This document shows positions 42,246 to 52,902 of a DNA stretch of 64,000 nt, one piece after another. The notes beneath the pieces are model-generated. The model had not been told where the DNA came from, did not search any database, and was given only the letters and a program-made list of their open reading frames with translations. Position numbers and translations under genes: made by a program. Every line of letters starts with the position of its first letter. The first letter of the stretch is position 1. The stretch comes from Gari tellinella (Eukaryota > Mollusca > Bivalvia > Cardiida > Psammobiidae), in the NCBI GenBank assembly GCA_922989275.2, contig OV277868.1:16798291-16862290 (forward strand), read 5' to 3'.

Positions 42246-42490
42246 CAGTGGGGAAGACGTAATCATTTCCCGTTTAAACGCAAACGAAACGCAAACGTAT
42301 TGAAATAAAACGTAGAAAATTACAACTTGTTGACAATTCTAACTCCTTTTTTGAACCTGAGTGGCAAAGTTTTGAGCCTTATCAGACGCCGGGTTATCCG
42401 GCGTCTGATATGGCTCCAAACTGTTTGCAATGGAAATAATAGTTTTAGAGTAAACACGTTTATTGCGAAAACATAATATATTTTCAACTG
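42246..42490. mobile_element. MITE-A (copy 1)
   Basis: TA at 42244-42245, CAGTGGGGAAGACG left, TTTTCAACTG right. Hairpin 1 at about 42365-42430 (apex GCCGGGTTATCCGGC). Present in copy 2 at 56143, so it predates the duplication. Confidence 0.8.
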
Positions 42491-42514
42491 AACAGATGGA
42501 TTACTTCTACCAAT

Positions 42515-43788
42515 TAGAAGAAGAAGAAGAAGAAGAACGTTTATTTGACTTAAACTATACAGTTTCTCGTCATAATACATAAATATTTACAATATAACAT
42601 ATAATACAAGGTCAAATTTGATATGTAGATCTAGATCTACTAACTTTTAGCCAGAATTATTTTACATGAAGTAATTTCGAAAATATCACGAGGATGGTAT
42701 CAAAAGCATCGATTCATTTTTTATTTTTATTTTTTTAGAATACTAACGTATAGAGAAAGGGAAAGAGGCAGTCTTTCACACAATTAAGGTCCAAGTGAAA
42801 CGCCGAGTTACTTGGCGTCATTAATGGACCCGAATCGCTTGAATCAGTCATAACAATTGTTCACCGCGTGCAGAATATTTGACCCAGGCCTAGATCTGCA
42901 TAAGTTATTTACGAATGATACAAATGCAAACACGATTTAACCCTTACTGTGCGTGAAGCAAGTATATTCTATCTGCGCAAATAGTATAGACCCAGATCAG
43001 AGGGATCATGATGGATCCCACTTATTTAGGTCTTCAATACTTGCAGTAGGGGTTCAGAACAAAAATAAATAGTCGATTAGGTAACTGGTCATCATTCCAG
43101 AATCTGGAATAGTCAGTTTGCATAATCGGCATAGTAAGGGTTAAGTCTCGCAGAGAGTGACAGTCGTCACCATGAACACATGCGAATCGAGCATACTGCC
43201 CGTTAAAAATCAATAAGTCCAAACGCCCAGTCAATGACCGTGTGGCGTCATCACATTCCTGTCCTGTCCCAAACTCATTGATTGGTGCTATTTTCGCGCT
43301 TGAATTTAACAACCAATCAACGCTTGAGACACCGATAGTAATAGTATAGATGCCAAATATGGATTATATAGTGCGACGCTAAATGCAAGTTCTGCGCAAC
43401 CTTTTGCACAGCTCGGCATCAAGTATTAGTCTTTCCTTCTGTTTTGACTGGGAGCCGAATACACCAATTATGTCTGGCGCTATCAGTTTGGAATAAAGTC
43501 ATTTAGGAAAGAAATCCACATGACAAGTAAGTGCAATTAAGTGTACCAAAATATAAAGGACATATATGTTACTAACAATTATGATATCACAAACCTCAAT
43601 TGGCAGAATATCGAGATATAGTCACGAGACCACGTGCTGTTTTTGTGTCACACATGTGACAATGGTCGTATTCGAATCATCGAGTTTGTGGTCAACGAAA
43701 AGTGGGCGGAGCAAACGCGCGAATATTTACTGATGTCAACGATTTTGGCCCGACTCGAATAGAAACTGTAGTCAACGAAAACTGTGAC
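42515..43788. other. Segment present only in copy 1, function unknown
   Basis: Bounded on the left by a GAA microsatellite (42518-42537) followed by CGTTTATTTGAC; read on the minus strand this resembles a retrotransposon 3' tail. Copy 2 joins CCAATTAGA directly to CAGGGGTATAACC. It contains inverted CCAAT boxes (ATTGATTGG at 43278, ACCAATCAACG at 43312), a TATA-like TTATATAG at 43364 and a splice-donor-like CAAGTAAGTG at 43524. A 92-codon minus-strand frame (43034-43312) has no ATG or known domain. Confidence 0.4.
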
Positions 43789-43899
43789 AGAGGTATAACC
43801 AGATGGTGGTGTGACTAAAATAGAATTATTGGTACAGTGGAGAATATGTCATCCTTTTTCAGTAAATGTGCTTTTGCTAGAAATATTTTCATGATCAAA

Positions 43900-44090
43900 T
43901 TGTACGGCAGAATGTTACCCCTTCTCCGCTTTATTGTCGCCTGCTTTAACTAGTCTAGTATGGTTGTCTGCGAGTCCCGTTTGAAAGTTAGATTTAAGTT
44001 TGTTTGACTTCATAGATATTGATAATAGTGAATTGGAACCAAACTGTTTGCAAACGCGCTTTAAGGTGTCATTGATAGTGAAAATGTAAA
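43900..44090. mobile_element. MITE-H, opening hairpin arm lost (copy 1)
   Basis: TTACCCCTTCTCCGCTTTAT left part, GAACCAAACTGTTTGCAAAC closing arm, GCGCTTTAAGGTGTCATTGA right. The copy-2 counterpart (56545-56765) keeps the whole hairpin, so the loss occurred after duplication. Confidence 0.7.
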
Positions 44091-44315
44091 GTGGTCACTA
44101 TTTGCTATTCATATGCAAACTTATCATTAACATTTTCAAGAGTTCGTACTTCTCTTCAATTCATTGCATTGTATTAATTAGGTACGTTTAAATGTTAACC
44201 TTCTCATCGCTGTTGAATAGACAAGCACTGTGTTATTTATGTGTAATTTTCCGAAATTAACGAGACTGATTTGTTTCATTCTTGATTTATTCTTGTGTAA
44301 AATAAATGATCTCTT

Positions 44316-44428
44316 ACCCCTTCACAGCCTAACCCCGAATAAAATGTTAATTTGAAAGCAGGTTGATTTTAAGAAATAAAAGCTGACGACAATTGTTGAA
44401 AGCAGATGACGGCATGGCAGTTATGGTG
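44316..44428. mobile_element. MITE-B, hairpin deleted
   Basis: CCCCTTCACAGCCTAACCCC left, GACGACAATTGTTGAAAGCA and GGCATGGCAGTTATGG right. It runs directly into the 41-bp array. Confidence 0.6.
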
Positions 44429-44897
44429 TTAACCCTTTACCTAATATAAGCTACATTCAATTTAACAACTTAACTCTTTACCCAATATAAGCTACAATCA
44501 ATTTAACAACTTAACCCTTTACCCAATATAAGCTACATTCAATTTAACAACTTAACCCTTTACCCAATATAAGCTACATTCAATTTAACAACTTAACCCT
44601 TTACCCAATATAAGCTACATTCAATTTAACAACTTAACCCTTTACCCAATATAAGCTACATTCAATTTAACAACTTAACCCTTTACCCAATATAAGCTAC
44701 ATTCAATTTAACAACTTAACCCTTTACCCAATATAAGCTACATTCAATTTAACAACTTAACCCTTTACCCAATATAAGCTACATTTAATTTAACAACTTA
44801 ACCCTTTACCCAATATAAGCTACATTCAATTTAACAACTTAACCCTTTACCCAATATAAGCTACATACAATTAAACAACTTAACCCTTTACCCAATA
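44429..44897 (+). repeat. 41-bp minisatellite built on the MITE-D terminus
   Basis: Just over eleven units, nearly identical. Each starts with TTAACCCTTTACCCAATA, which is the end of the adjoining MITE-D, followed by TAAGCTACATTCAATTTAAC and AAC. Unit starts at 44429 and 44470 show the 41-bp period. The last unit becomes the real MITE-D at 44884. Absent from duplication copy 2. Confidence 0.95.
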
Positions 44898-45130
44898 ACA
44901 TGTTTATAACATTAAAGACAAGTGATAACTTAAAGTAGGTTGAAAGTATAGCAGAATGTGCCTTAAGGTACATTCTGTTTTACTTCCAGCCTGCTTTAAA
45001 CTACCATCTACTAGGCTATATAAAAATATTTGTAATGGTAATAATTGTTCATGAGGGTATAAACTGGAATTACTTTCTTCAGCGGAAGATTAAATTAAAT
45101 ACGCTAAAATCGCTTCTATTGGGGAAAGGG
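44884..45130 (-). mobile_element. MITE-D next to its own minisatellite
   Basis: TTAA at 44880-44883. CCCTTTACCCAATAACATG left, GGGGAAAGGG right followed by TTAG. Hairpin 2 at about 44931-45000 (apex GTGCCTTAAGGTAC). Confidence 0.8.
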
Positions 45131-45189
45131 TTAGGGAAATATTTCTAATTCATACAGCCAATACCATGTACCATAAGACATATCTTCTT

Positions 45190-45316
45190 ATTAGCTTGAA
45201 GCAGGCTAAAAGTAATGCAGAATGTGCACAAGACGTATTCTGCTTTTCTTTCAACATGCTTTTAGTAGATACATGTAATCTGTCTTTAGATCTAGAAAAT
45301 GACTATGGGGGAAATG
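45190..45316. mobile_element. MITE-D, left part missing
   Basis: TTAGCTTGAAGCAGGCTAAA and TTTCAACATGCTTTTAGTAG around a decayed apex, then GACTATGGGGGAAATGG and TTAA (45317-45320). Confidence 0.6.
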
Positions 45317-45394
45317 GTTAAGGTGTACCGATACCAGAGCCTAATATCCACTCAAAAAGAGAGAGAGAAAATAGGCAAAATCTGCTTCCCATTC

Positions 45395-45536
45395 CTTTTG
45401 ACGCATTCACTGCCAATGGCGCCAACTGAAAACCCGGAATTTGATCAGAATCTAAACTGTTTGACACAAGTATCGATGACTTGATAAAGTACTACATACG
45501 ACACTATCATTGCAGACAATATGTTGGCAGTGAGGG
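45395..45536. mobile_element. MITE-B/H, opening hairpin arm lost
   Basis: GACGCATTCACTGCCAATGG left; GAATCTAAACTGTTTGACAC closing arm; GTTGGCAGTGAGGG then TTAA right. Confidence 0.55.
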
Positions 45537-45766
45537 TTAAAGCAGACAAGAAAAACTATAGGCCGTAAAAGTTTACGTTTGTCCTGCATAAAGGTTGAGG
45601 ACCCCTAATGACATCGAGCCAATGTCGGACAATATTGGGAACTCAAATTGTATATAATAAGTGTCCACGTATTTGTTATCACTTCACTGGTGAGTTCAGT
45701 AAAGAAATCGATGGCCATCGATGGTCATCGATTACGAGTTGGCTACCGGTCTTAAGGTCTTAAACT

Positions 45767-46001
45767 TAGTGGGAAAAAAACGTTGTTCGTCCGTTCAAAC
45801 GCAAACGCATTGCAATAAAATATAGAAAATGACAACTTTTCGATAAGTCGAACTACCAGTTTTAATCTGAGTGGAAAATAGTTTGGAGTCTGATCAGACA
45901 CCGGGTTGCCCGGCGTCTGATCTGGCTCCAAACTGTTTGCAATGGAAATACTAGTTTATGGGTAAACACGTTTATTTGGAAAGAAAACGTTTTCTCTACT
46001 G
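45767..46001. mobile_element. MITE-A (copy 1 only)
   Basis: AGTGGGAAAAAAACG left; AACGTTTTCTCTACTG right with TA at 46002-46003. Hairpin 1 at about 45878-45940 with the apex ACCGGGTTGCCCGGC. Confidence 0.8.
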
Positions 46002-46527
46002 TACTCTGCACGCGAGGCACTAACGGTTAACCTAAACAGCAAACAGTGGTAACTGAACACGCTACTGGTCTTCGTCTGTTACGAAACAGTCTGTTTCCAT
46101 AATGTTGTCTGCAATTCTTGGTAAAATCCAGTTGAGCGAAATACCACACTATCAGGGTCAAACACTTTGGATCCTGATGAGACGCCGTGTTTAGCGTATA
46201 GTCAATTCTTATTAAGAAGTGACTAGCAAGCGAGTAGTTATTACATGTAGCAAATTGTCTGCAGTTATGACATGCTTAATGCGTGACACCAACACATTAA
46301 CAATGAATGCGAGGCTGATATTTTCTCAAATTTAATCGAAAGATCATGTTTAAACAGCTCTGTTCATCATTAGTTTGCTACTCGCGGACTAACTTTTGAA
46401 AACTGTTCACAAAGTACATGTATCTGACTCTTACATGTATCAGTCGATCGCTGGCTTATCTGAATTTGCAAACAGTTTGCATCCGTTTAGGTTAGCAGTT
46501 TTTGCCCCGTGTACATCGTGCAGAGTA

Positions 46528-46618
46528 CAGCAGAGAAAACATTTTCTTTTTAAATATTCCCTGTTATATTTAAACTATTATTTTCATTGCAAACATTTTG
46601 GAGCCAGATCAGACGCCG
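46528..46618 (+). mobile_element. Half of a MITE-A ending at the duplication junction
   Basis: TA at 46526-46527, CAGCAGAGAAAACATTTTC, then GCAAACATTTTGGAGCCAGA and AGACGCCG. The element stops at the hairpin apex; the next base pairs belong to duplication copy 2. Confidence 0.8.
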
Positions 46619-46732
46619 TGTGTTTGACTACAATACTGATTTGGCGTGTAGGGATGGGTTGGAATAGTATATTGAAGATAATAGTTCACACGAAAAAGAC
46701 AGGCTGCTATTTCAAAGACGGATTCTAGGTTA

Positions 46733-46986
46733 GCCTGTGTCTCCTTGGCCTAGTGGTTAGAGTCACCGTGACTTACAACCACTATGCTCCTCACCGGTGT
46801 GGGTTCGAATCCCATACGGGTTTTCATATGTGGGAAGACTTCCAGCTAGCTTGTGGAATGTCGGAGCCCATTTGTGCCTGAAACAGGGCTTCAGAAGGAT
46901 TCATCCACTTGTAATTAGCTGGACTTCGCGATAGCTGTGAAATAATATTAAAGCGACGTAAAGTTATAACAAATCCAAATCCAAAT
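46733..46986 (+). mobile_element. tRNA-derived SINE, copy 2
   Basis: A-box-like CCTAGTGGTTAGAGTC and B box GGTTCGAATCC (46803-46813); the A box is closer to the tRNA consensus than in copy 1. Tail AATCCAAATCCAAA. Confidence 0.8.
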
Positions 46987-47064
46987 CACGGCGAGTATAC
47001 TTTGCAATAGGTAAAATTGGTCATCTGCTACAAAAACAGGGGCTTCTCTCAGTAGAGATGATAT

Positions 47065-47260
47065 TTAACCCTTTCACCACCGTAAGCGACTTAAATCTTA
47101 TAACGCTTAATCGTTGTCTGCATCAAATATATCGTCTATGAAAACAATTATGAATGTTTATTCTATTTAAACTTGAGGAAATGTTAGCATGACTGTGGCG
47201 AATAGCTTTGTTCTAGATCAGACACACATGGGTCGAAGTTGTTGCAAATATTAGCCAAGC
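47065..47260. mobile_element. MITE-B/H, hairpin eroded (copy 2)
   Basis: TTTAACCCTTTCACCACCG left and ATCAGACACACATGGGTCG in place of a hairpin, matching the copy-1 form at 33403. Confidence 0.5.
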
Positions 47261-48228
47261 TGTGCGAAGCACAATAAGGAATAAGTCGATATTGCAAACC
47301 GTCAGACGCCGCACTCATATAAATAATTCATCAATAAAAACTTTCAACGACAAAATATTGTAACAAGGTTGCCTACGAAAGAAGAGGGACGGGGTCATAG
47401 TATACTCAAAATACCATCATGGAAATCCGATTCTGAGGATTTAAAATCATGACTATTGATTTACATCGTGAATATTATTGTTAACAGCTTGGATTCTGTT
47501 CAATAGCCAAGTTGAGAGGCAACCAATCAGGATCAAAACTTTCATTTATGGTAAAAGAAACTTTCAGAATTGGACGACCATATGTCGAACTTCTGTTGTT
47601 TGCACCATTTTTGCAAATGGTAGACATAAAGGGGTAAAGAGGAGCACAGCCAATTACATTGTGAAAAGGCAAATGCCAGAGGCGCATTCAAACAACACCA
47701 GCTGATTGGTTAATTGGTCCCACAAAAGAGACATATTTTCTTTACTAAACAGTAATGTTCGCGTGTACTTTATATCCAAACTAATAATAATTTTGAAAAA
47801 ATTTACTTCATCATTGAAACGCTTAAATAAATATCAAACTTTTGCAAACTGTATATTTTCAATGTTTGGTTATGAGTATTCGATCGTTTTATTCTTTGTC
47901 CTTCTACTTTTTTCAAATTTATTGAATTTTAATGTGTTGCCATGTTCGTACTATATACGTTTTGCAATGATTATAAGTTTACTCATTTACCCGGATTATC
48001 AAAAACTCTGTCGAAAAAATGATATTGTGATTGTTATTAATAGGTAGAAAACTTAAATATGCGTCGACCTATCTATCATTATCAGCTTCAATTCATGGTT
48101 TCTAATTATTAAGGATAAAAAACACTTTCAACCCACACTGATTATGCAAATACTCTGGATCTTCTATATGTTTTCTAGAATGCGAATCATATTATATATA
48201 CAATTGTTTACTTCAATAATTGGACGAA

Positions 48229-48315
48229 ATGTCGGAAGCTAGTGGATACTATTACTTTCGAAGATTTCGGGGTTCGGGTGATGGTTATAAAAACTATGGT
48301 TTTCGTTATTTTAAA
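48229..48315 (+). other. Exon-like open frame with ATG and strong splice donor (copy 2)
   Basis: Twenty-nine codons from ATG (context ACGAAATGT) rich in Tyr, Phe, Arg and Gly (ends YKNYGFRYFK), followed at 48316 by the near-perfect donor GTAAGTAAG in phase 0. A TATATATA stretch lies about 30-40 bp upstream. No downstream exon can be identified. Copy 1 lacks 70 bp here, including the donor. Could be chance. Confidence 0.25.
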
Positions 48316-48962
48316 GTAAGTAAGAAAGGGAAGGGGTAGTGTAGGATAGGAGGGCGTGAAAAGAAAAGAAATGTAAGAAGTTTAAGCTGTTTAAATCACA
48401 GCAATCGGGATCAAATCAGTCATTCAAAATCCTCTTTTGTCCCTTCGAATTTTCTGAATTGTCATATATGCTTTTCCGTTCACATTGTCAACACACACTG
48501 TATTGAATAGATTAGCCCCCCTACAAGAAGCCACCATAGGCAATTAAAATAACAATTTTGTGGCAAATAAGTCTTAACTCAGTCACGGTATAAATTGGAT
48601 CTAAATTCTTCAGTGGAGGAATACATGAGATGTGTAAAAGGCTTATTTATTGGGTTACGGGTTCAAGTATGGTTCTATCTCGTTTAGAGTTTCCTATTTC
48701 TCGAGTCTATCATAACATTGTTTCTTTTTCTGTTTCAATACATTTCTTTTTCATTGCTATTGTTCATCTTTATTGTCACTCGTGAAACTATAACGTCTGA
48801 TGTTCACGAAATGGATCAAATTCGATCTTATACTAAAAACATACAGTTATTCTATTTATTTATGCCTTTAAGCCACTTTTTAAACGAAATTGTTCGACAA
48901 TTGAAACCGAAAGTACACGATTTACCCCGTTTTGAGCCCCAAGTTCATATCGATTCGTACAA

Positions 48963-48992
48963 TGACGTCACTGATTTATTGATTTGACGTCA
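48963..48992. promoter_or_regulatory. Paired CRE palindromes (copy 2)
   Basis: TGACGTCA at 48963-48970 and 48985-48992, with the same 22-bp spacing as copy 1. A small ATG frame starts at 49056, but it differs between copies mostly at amino-acid-changing sites and has a stop in copy 1. Confidence 0.4.
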
Positions 48993-49389
48993 TCGGAATA
49001 ACGTCGTGATTCGTGTTCTTCCGAATAGTGGTTCGCGACAAATCGCGCTGCCGGAATGAAACGATTGGACACGATTGACTACGACTGTTGGGGAGCCCTA
49101 CGGGGAAATTTCATAAAAGAAGAACGCGCGACGATAACCCCACTGCTTGAAACAGTGAAATTATTAAGTGATAATCCACTGCCATTTCCTAGTAATCCAC
49201 CGAAAAGCATAAACCAAAAAAATCTATATTTTTTAAAAAAAACAACTGACATTTTCTTCTTGTCATTGCAATAAGTTTGGTTTTAGTTTAAACGGGAAAG
49301 AAAAAGTGTAAGTTCAACCTAATTGAACTGGAGCCATCGAAATTCAACTGTCATCTGTCCAAGACAAAAGAAAAGAGATGTTATTTCTC

Positions 49390-50115
49390 ATCTTCCAACA
49401 GCCTAGACAAGGTGAAACGAGTATGGGACGAGAGGGGCCTGAGCATAGATACGAAATGTGCGGTGTACAGAGCTGTGGTCCTGGGTGTAATTCTGTATGG
49501 TTGTGAGACCTGGACACCCTACCGAAGGCACATTAAACTACTTGACCAATTTCACCAACGCTGTCTTCGCAGAATTATGCATATCAAATGGTTTCATAGG
49601 GTCTCAAATGTCAGAGTACTGCAGCAAGCAAAGATGCCAAGTATGGATGCACTGCTTACATTATCCCAGTTGAAATGGTCTGCACACAAATAAGCCACAC
49701 ATCGTGCGCATGTCGAATGATAGATAACCAAAGCAACTCTTCTATAGTGAGCTGTCACAGGGCAGTAGATCAAGAGGGAGACCAAAGCTCCGCTTCAAAG
49801 ACACCCTAAAGCGATCACTCCAGAAATGCAGCATTGTGGTTGCTGATTGGGAACTCAAGGCACTAAACAGGTCTGTCTGGAGGCAAACTATCAGGAGGGG
49901 ATCAGCTATGTATGAACATTCTAGACAACTGACAGAAATTGATAAACGTGCTTCATGCAAGGCCAGTAGTATAGCCACAGAACGCTCAACTGTGTGTGGC
50001 ACATGTGGCAGTCTATGTGCTTCTGACTTTGGGCTTAGGTCCCACATGCGGACACACAGATTAAACCCCACCCATGCGCTAGGTTGGACTTTATCGATTA
50101 CGATAGTCGACCATA
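49390..50115 (+). mobile_element. Non-LTR retrotransposon 3' fragment (RT C-terminus and zinc finger), broken
   Basis: The 5' part (to the stop at 49691-49693) encodes the end of a reverse transcriptase: VILYGCETWTPYRRHI, FHQRCLRRIMHIKW, then a leucine-rich stretch. The frame then shifts by one, a TAA interrupts it near 49724, and it continues as PKQLFYSELSQG, SRGRPKLRFKDTLKRS and a C2H2 finger (CGTCGSLCASDFGLRSHMRTH written as C-x2-C ... H-x3-H, about 50002-50062). This layout is typical of metazoan LINE polymerases; the clade is not assigned. The 5' part is absent, as usual after incomplete reverse transcription. It lies between ATTTCT and ATGGTCAAAGAAC, which are nearly contiguous in copy 1 (35793-35810). 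Confidence 0.88.
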
Positions 50116-50447
50116 TATATGGTCAAAGAACGAACCTCTTTGGTGGTGCATCTCGGGTAATCGAAAGGTGGAACATTGAAATAGGCTATATAATACTACG
50201 GAAAGTACAAGAAATTGTTGATACAAATTGACATTGGAATTGATTGATTGGGATCGATTTACACAGAACAAAACGAAATCGAATCAAATTGTTCATTAAG
50301 CTAAATCCAATCACGTCCAAATTATATCTCCTGCTTCAGCACCGTCATCGCCGTGATACCGTCGACATAGATCCTGAGATGAGTTCAGTAAAGAGATCGA
50401 TGGCCGTCGATGGCCATCGATTGCAAGTTGGCTACCGGTCTGAAATA

Positions 50448-50640
50448 CAGTGGCGAAAACGTAAATCTTTCTTTCAAACGCAAACGAATTGCAATGAAAT
50501 ATAGAAAATGACAACGTTTTGACAATGCAGACCACCAGCTTTAATCTTAGTGGCAAACAGTTTGGAGCCTGATCAGACGCCGGGTTACCAAACTGTTTGC
50601 AATGAAAATAATAGTTTAAGCGTAACCGGTGTTATTTCAA
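50448..50640. mobile_element. MITE-A with collapsed hairpin (copy 2)
   Basis: CAGTGGCGAAAACG left; GCCGGGTTACC joined directly to AAACTGTTTGC near 50580-50600, the same deletion as in copy 1. Confidence 0.75.
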
Positions 50641-50935
50641 CTCTGCCCGCTGCACACGGGGCACAAACTGCAAACCTAAACAGCAAACAATGGTAATTGA
50701 ACACGCTCCTGTTGTCCGGAATAATGCAGTTGAGAAGGCGCAAACGAAATGTAAAAGCAAATACAAATACTATGGGTAAAATGACAACCTTTTTCAAAAT
50801 GTAAGTGACACCGCTTTAGACACGAACATATTCTAATGAATTAACCCAATCGCTACCATGCCCACTTCCACGAAATCAACTGATTAAATCGTTTTAACAA
50901 TTTTTACAAGTTTCTGAATATAGCGTACATATATG

Positions 50936-51304
50936 TACACTGCACAGATTACCCTCTCTACAACGACACCAAATGGGAGACATATATTGTGTGCGTTGTT
51001 CGGAGGGAGTCGTTATATGGAGGGAAACTTAGACTTATTAGCTTACATTTGCAAACAGCTTGAATCAAGCTCAGACGCCGCGTTTGTGACATTGTCATTA
51101 TATATATTCTATCAAAATGTCCCTATATTCAATCAACATGGCTTAAATATTGCTTTGAGAAAAGCAGCAGACGACAAATTTTAAGCAGACGATATTGCAG
51201 CAGTAAAAGCGTTAGACATAATTGTCCTGTTTTGGGAACAGCGGCAATGGTAGTTGTAAGGAGGGAGTCGTTGTTGGGAGGGCTGTTGTAGAGAAGGAGC
51301 GCTG
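50936..51304. mobile_element. MITE-E in copy 2 only
   Basis: CACTGCACAGATTACCCTCT left, AGAAGGAGCGCTG right then TA. The hairpin keeps only the opening arm (CAAACAGCTTGAATCAAGC, AGACGCCGCG). Confidence 0.75.
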
Positions 51305-51493
51305 TAGTTATGATACTAAAATGCCACTTCCGCCGTCAGGAGAGTATTTTGGTCAATGCAGTTACTGTAGTGACGAATTAACTCTACATGTCCCACAGAA
51401 GTGTTATTTTAAAGTTTATGCATATGAGCATGCATCTGCCATGATGTCCCATTAAAGAATAATTTGCCACTGTTTGTGTGTTCCAACAGGTTG

Positions 51494-51600
51494 ATGCTTA
51501 AAGCAGGCTGAAAGTAAAGCAGAAGCAGAAAGCTCCGTTAGGAAGTTTGCTTTAAGCAATCGCCAGATTTAAAATCTGAAAACAAGATATGAAAAGTAAG
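51494..51600. mobile_element. MITE-D, short hairpin (copy 2)
   Basis: GCTTAAAGCAGGCTGAAAG; closing arm cut to AGTTTGCTTTAAGC; GAAAAGTAAGG then TTAA. Confidence 0.55.
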
Positions 51601-51954
51601 GTTAATTTCAACCAGCAATATACCATATAGTAAACATTTACAACTTACCCTATTCTCCAACCGTTAAAATCCCTTGTTATACGAAGACGAAATTCTTAGC
51701 TCTAACTGTGAAGAAACGAGTGTACGGAACAGCCAATTTAAAAATCTTAAAAGCCCTGTCAGACACAAATGTAAGCATCAAACCAAACAAGCGGATTGTG
51801 GGGGAAAATCCTTGTCTATCGGTTTCCCAGCAAGAGCTATTATTTTAGTCATTATTCCGAATAGCTCGCTCTATGCCGATATAAAGGCGAGCAATACACT
51901 TGGAATGTTGTCGCATATAAATCGATGATGGTTGCACCAATAGAAGCAAACCCT

Positions 51955-52110
51955 TTTGTTTTAAGAGTGCTTAATCATGTCTAAGCTTGGAATCGGTATA
52001 TGTGTATTTTTGTAAACAGTGTAGACACTGATCAGAGGGGTGATTACGTTCCCCTCTTGTCAGGGTCTTTACTGTTTATTTTTAATTTCATGTGTCTGAA
52101 ATACTTTCTA
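51955..52110. mobile_element. MITE-C fragment (copy 2)
   Basis: AAACAGTGTAGACACTGATCA, GGGGTGATTACGTTCCCC apex, CAGGGTCTTTACTGTTT. Confidence 0.5.
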
Positions 52111-52403
52111 AAACAGTCCTAAAAAGGCTTAAATCAATACAAACTGCATGGTAATATTTCAAGGGAAGATGAGTCAATGTAAAAAACTAATCATGAAAAG
52201 GGATACAGCGGAGAAGTTATAATTTCTCGTTTACAGTACTGAACCTTATTAAATGCAATCCAACTGCCATCGAATCGGGTGCTTCAACAGGCGAATCTAC
52301 CGCTTGAATATGTTTACGCTATTTTTCCGAAGCGGTTGTTACAATATGTATGAGAAACACCATTCAGGCAAATTTCCCGAGGGTAAAGTTACGTTCTTTA
52401 ATC

Positions 52404-52466
52404 GCAAGCGAATTGCCATCGAATTGCAAGCGAATTGCCATCAAATTGCAAGCAAATCGCAAAACT
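52404..52466 (+). repeat. Short tandem repeat, GCAAGCGAATTGCCATC units
   Basis: GCAAGCGAATTGCCATCGAA followed by a second copy with one change and a partial third (GCAAGCAAATCGC). The period is 22 bp. Confidence 0.75.
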
Positions 52467-52495
52467 TGTTAATTTAATAAGTTTCAGTACTGTAA

Positions 52496-52735
52496 CCCTT
52501 TCGTGATCAAATTTTCCGCGAGATGTTTACCCCTTCACCGCCATATTTTCGTCTGCTTTAATATTGTTTTCTGCAATATCGTTTCAAAGTTAGATTTAAT
52601 TCAGTATAACATACGTAATGTTAAAAAAAGTGGCAACAGTTTTGATCCTGGTCAGGTGCCGTGTTAAGCGGCGTCTGATCAGGATAAAAAATGTTAGCAA
52701 ATGCTCTGTATGACGTTATTGAGAGTAAAACGGTT
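52496..52735. mobile_element. MITE-H (copy 2)
   Basis: CCCTTTCGTGATCAAATTTT left, CGCCATATTTTCGTCTGC, hairpin 1 with apex GCCGTGTTAAGCGGC near 52657-52671, ATGACGTTATTGAGAGTAAA right. Confidence 0.7.
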
Positions 52736-52739
52736 AATG

Positions 52740-52902
52740 CAATAGAAAAGAAAAACTATTAGACAATTCTGAACGTTCGTTTTAAGCTAAATGGAAAACA
52801 GTTTTGAGTCTAATCTTGCTTAAAACTGTTTGCTTCGGAAATAAAATAATAGTTTCAGCGTAAATGCGTTTATTGGAAAAGACTAACGTTTTCTCCACTG
52901 TA
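52740..52902. mobile_element. MITE-A, apex deleted (copy 2)
   Basis: GGAAAACAGTTTTGAGTCTA and CTTAAAACTGTTTGC face each other without the GCCGGG apex; right end ACGTTTTCTCCACTG then TA. Confidence 0.65.

Larger units (their letters stand above)
32957..46619 (+). repeat. Tandem segmental duplication, copy 1
   Basis: Begins GTGTTTGACTACAATACTG, matching 46620 onward in the same orientation. Homologous landmarks, in order (copy 1 / copy 2): SINE 33072 / 46733; CRE pair 35366 / 48963; collapsed MITE-A 36143 / 50448; E pair 41366 / 54336; MITE-A 42246 / 56143; GACATGCTTAATGCG block near 46270 / 57065. Shared homology ends near 46480; the last part holds half a MITE-A. Divergence in the SINE interval is about 21 differences in about 245 bp by eye. 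Confidence 0.92.

Noticed and set aside
43034..43312. 92-codon minus-strand protein in the copy-1-specific segment
   Set aside because: TTG start, no domain recognised and no homologous frame to compare.
44429..44897. CRISPR or telomere-like array
   Set aside because: 41-bp contiguous units derived from a MITE end; the TTAACCC motif only superficially resembles a telomere repeat.
49056..49274. 72-codon ATG frame downstream of the CRE pair
   Set aside because: Copy 1 has a stop at codon 4 and most differences change amino acids; the tail is AT-rich and frame-shifted between copies.
51310..51455. Cysteine-containing frame GEYFGQCSYCSDELTLHVPQ
   Set aside because: Intact in copy 2 but interrupted by a MITE in copy 1, with mixed silent and replacement changes and no recognisable domain. 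Possibly a transposon relic.
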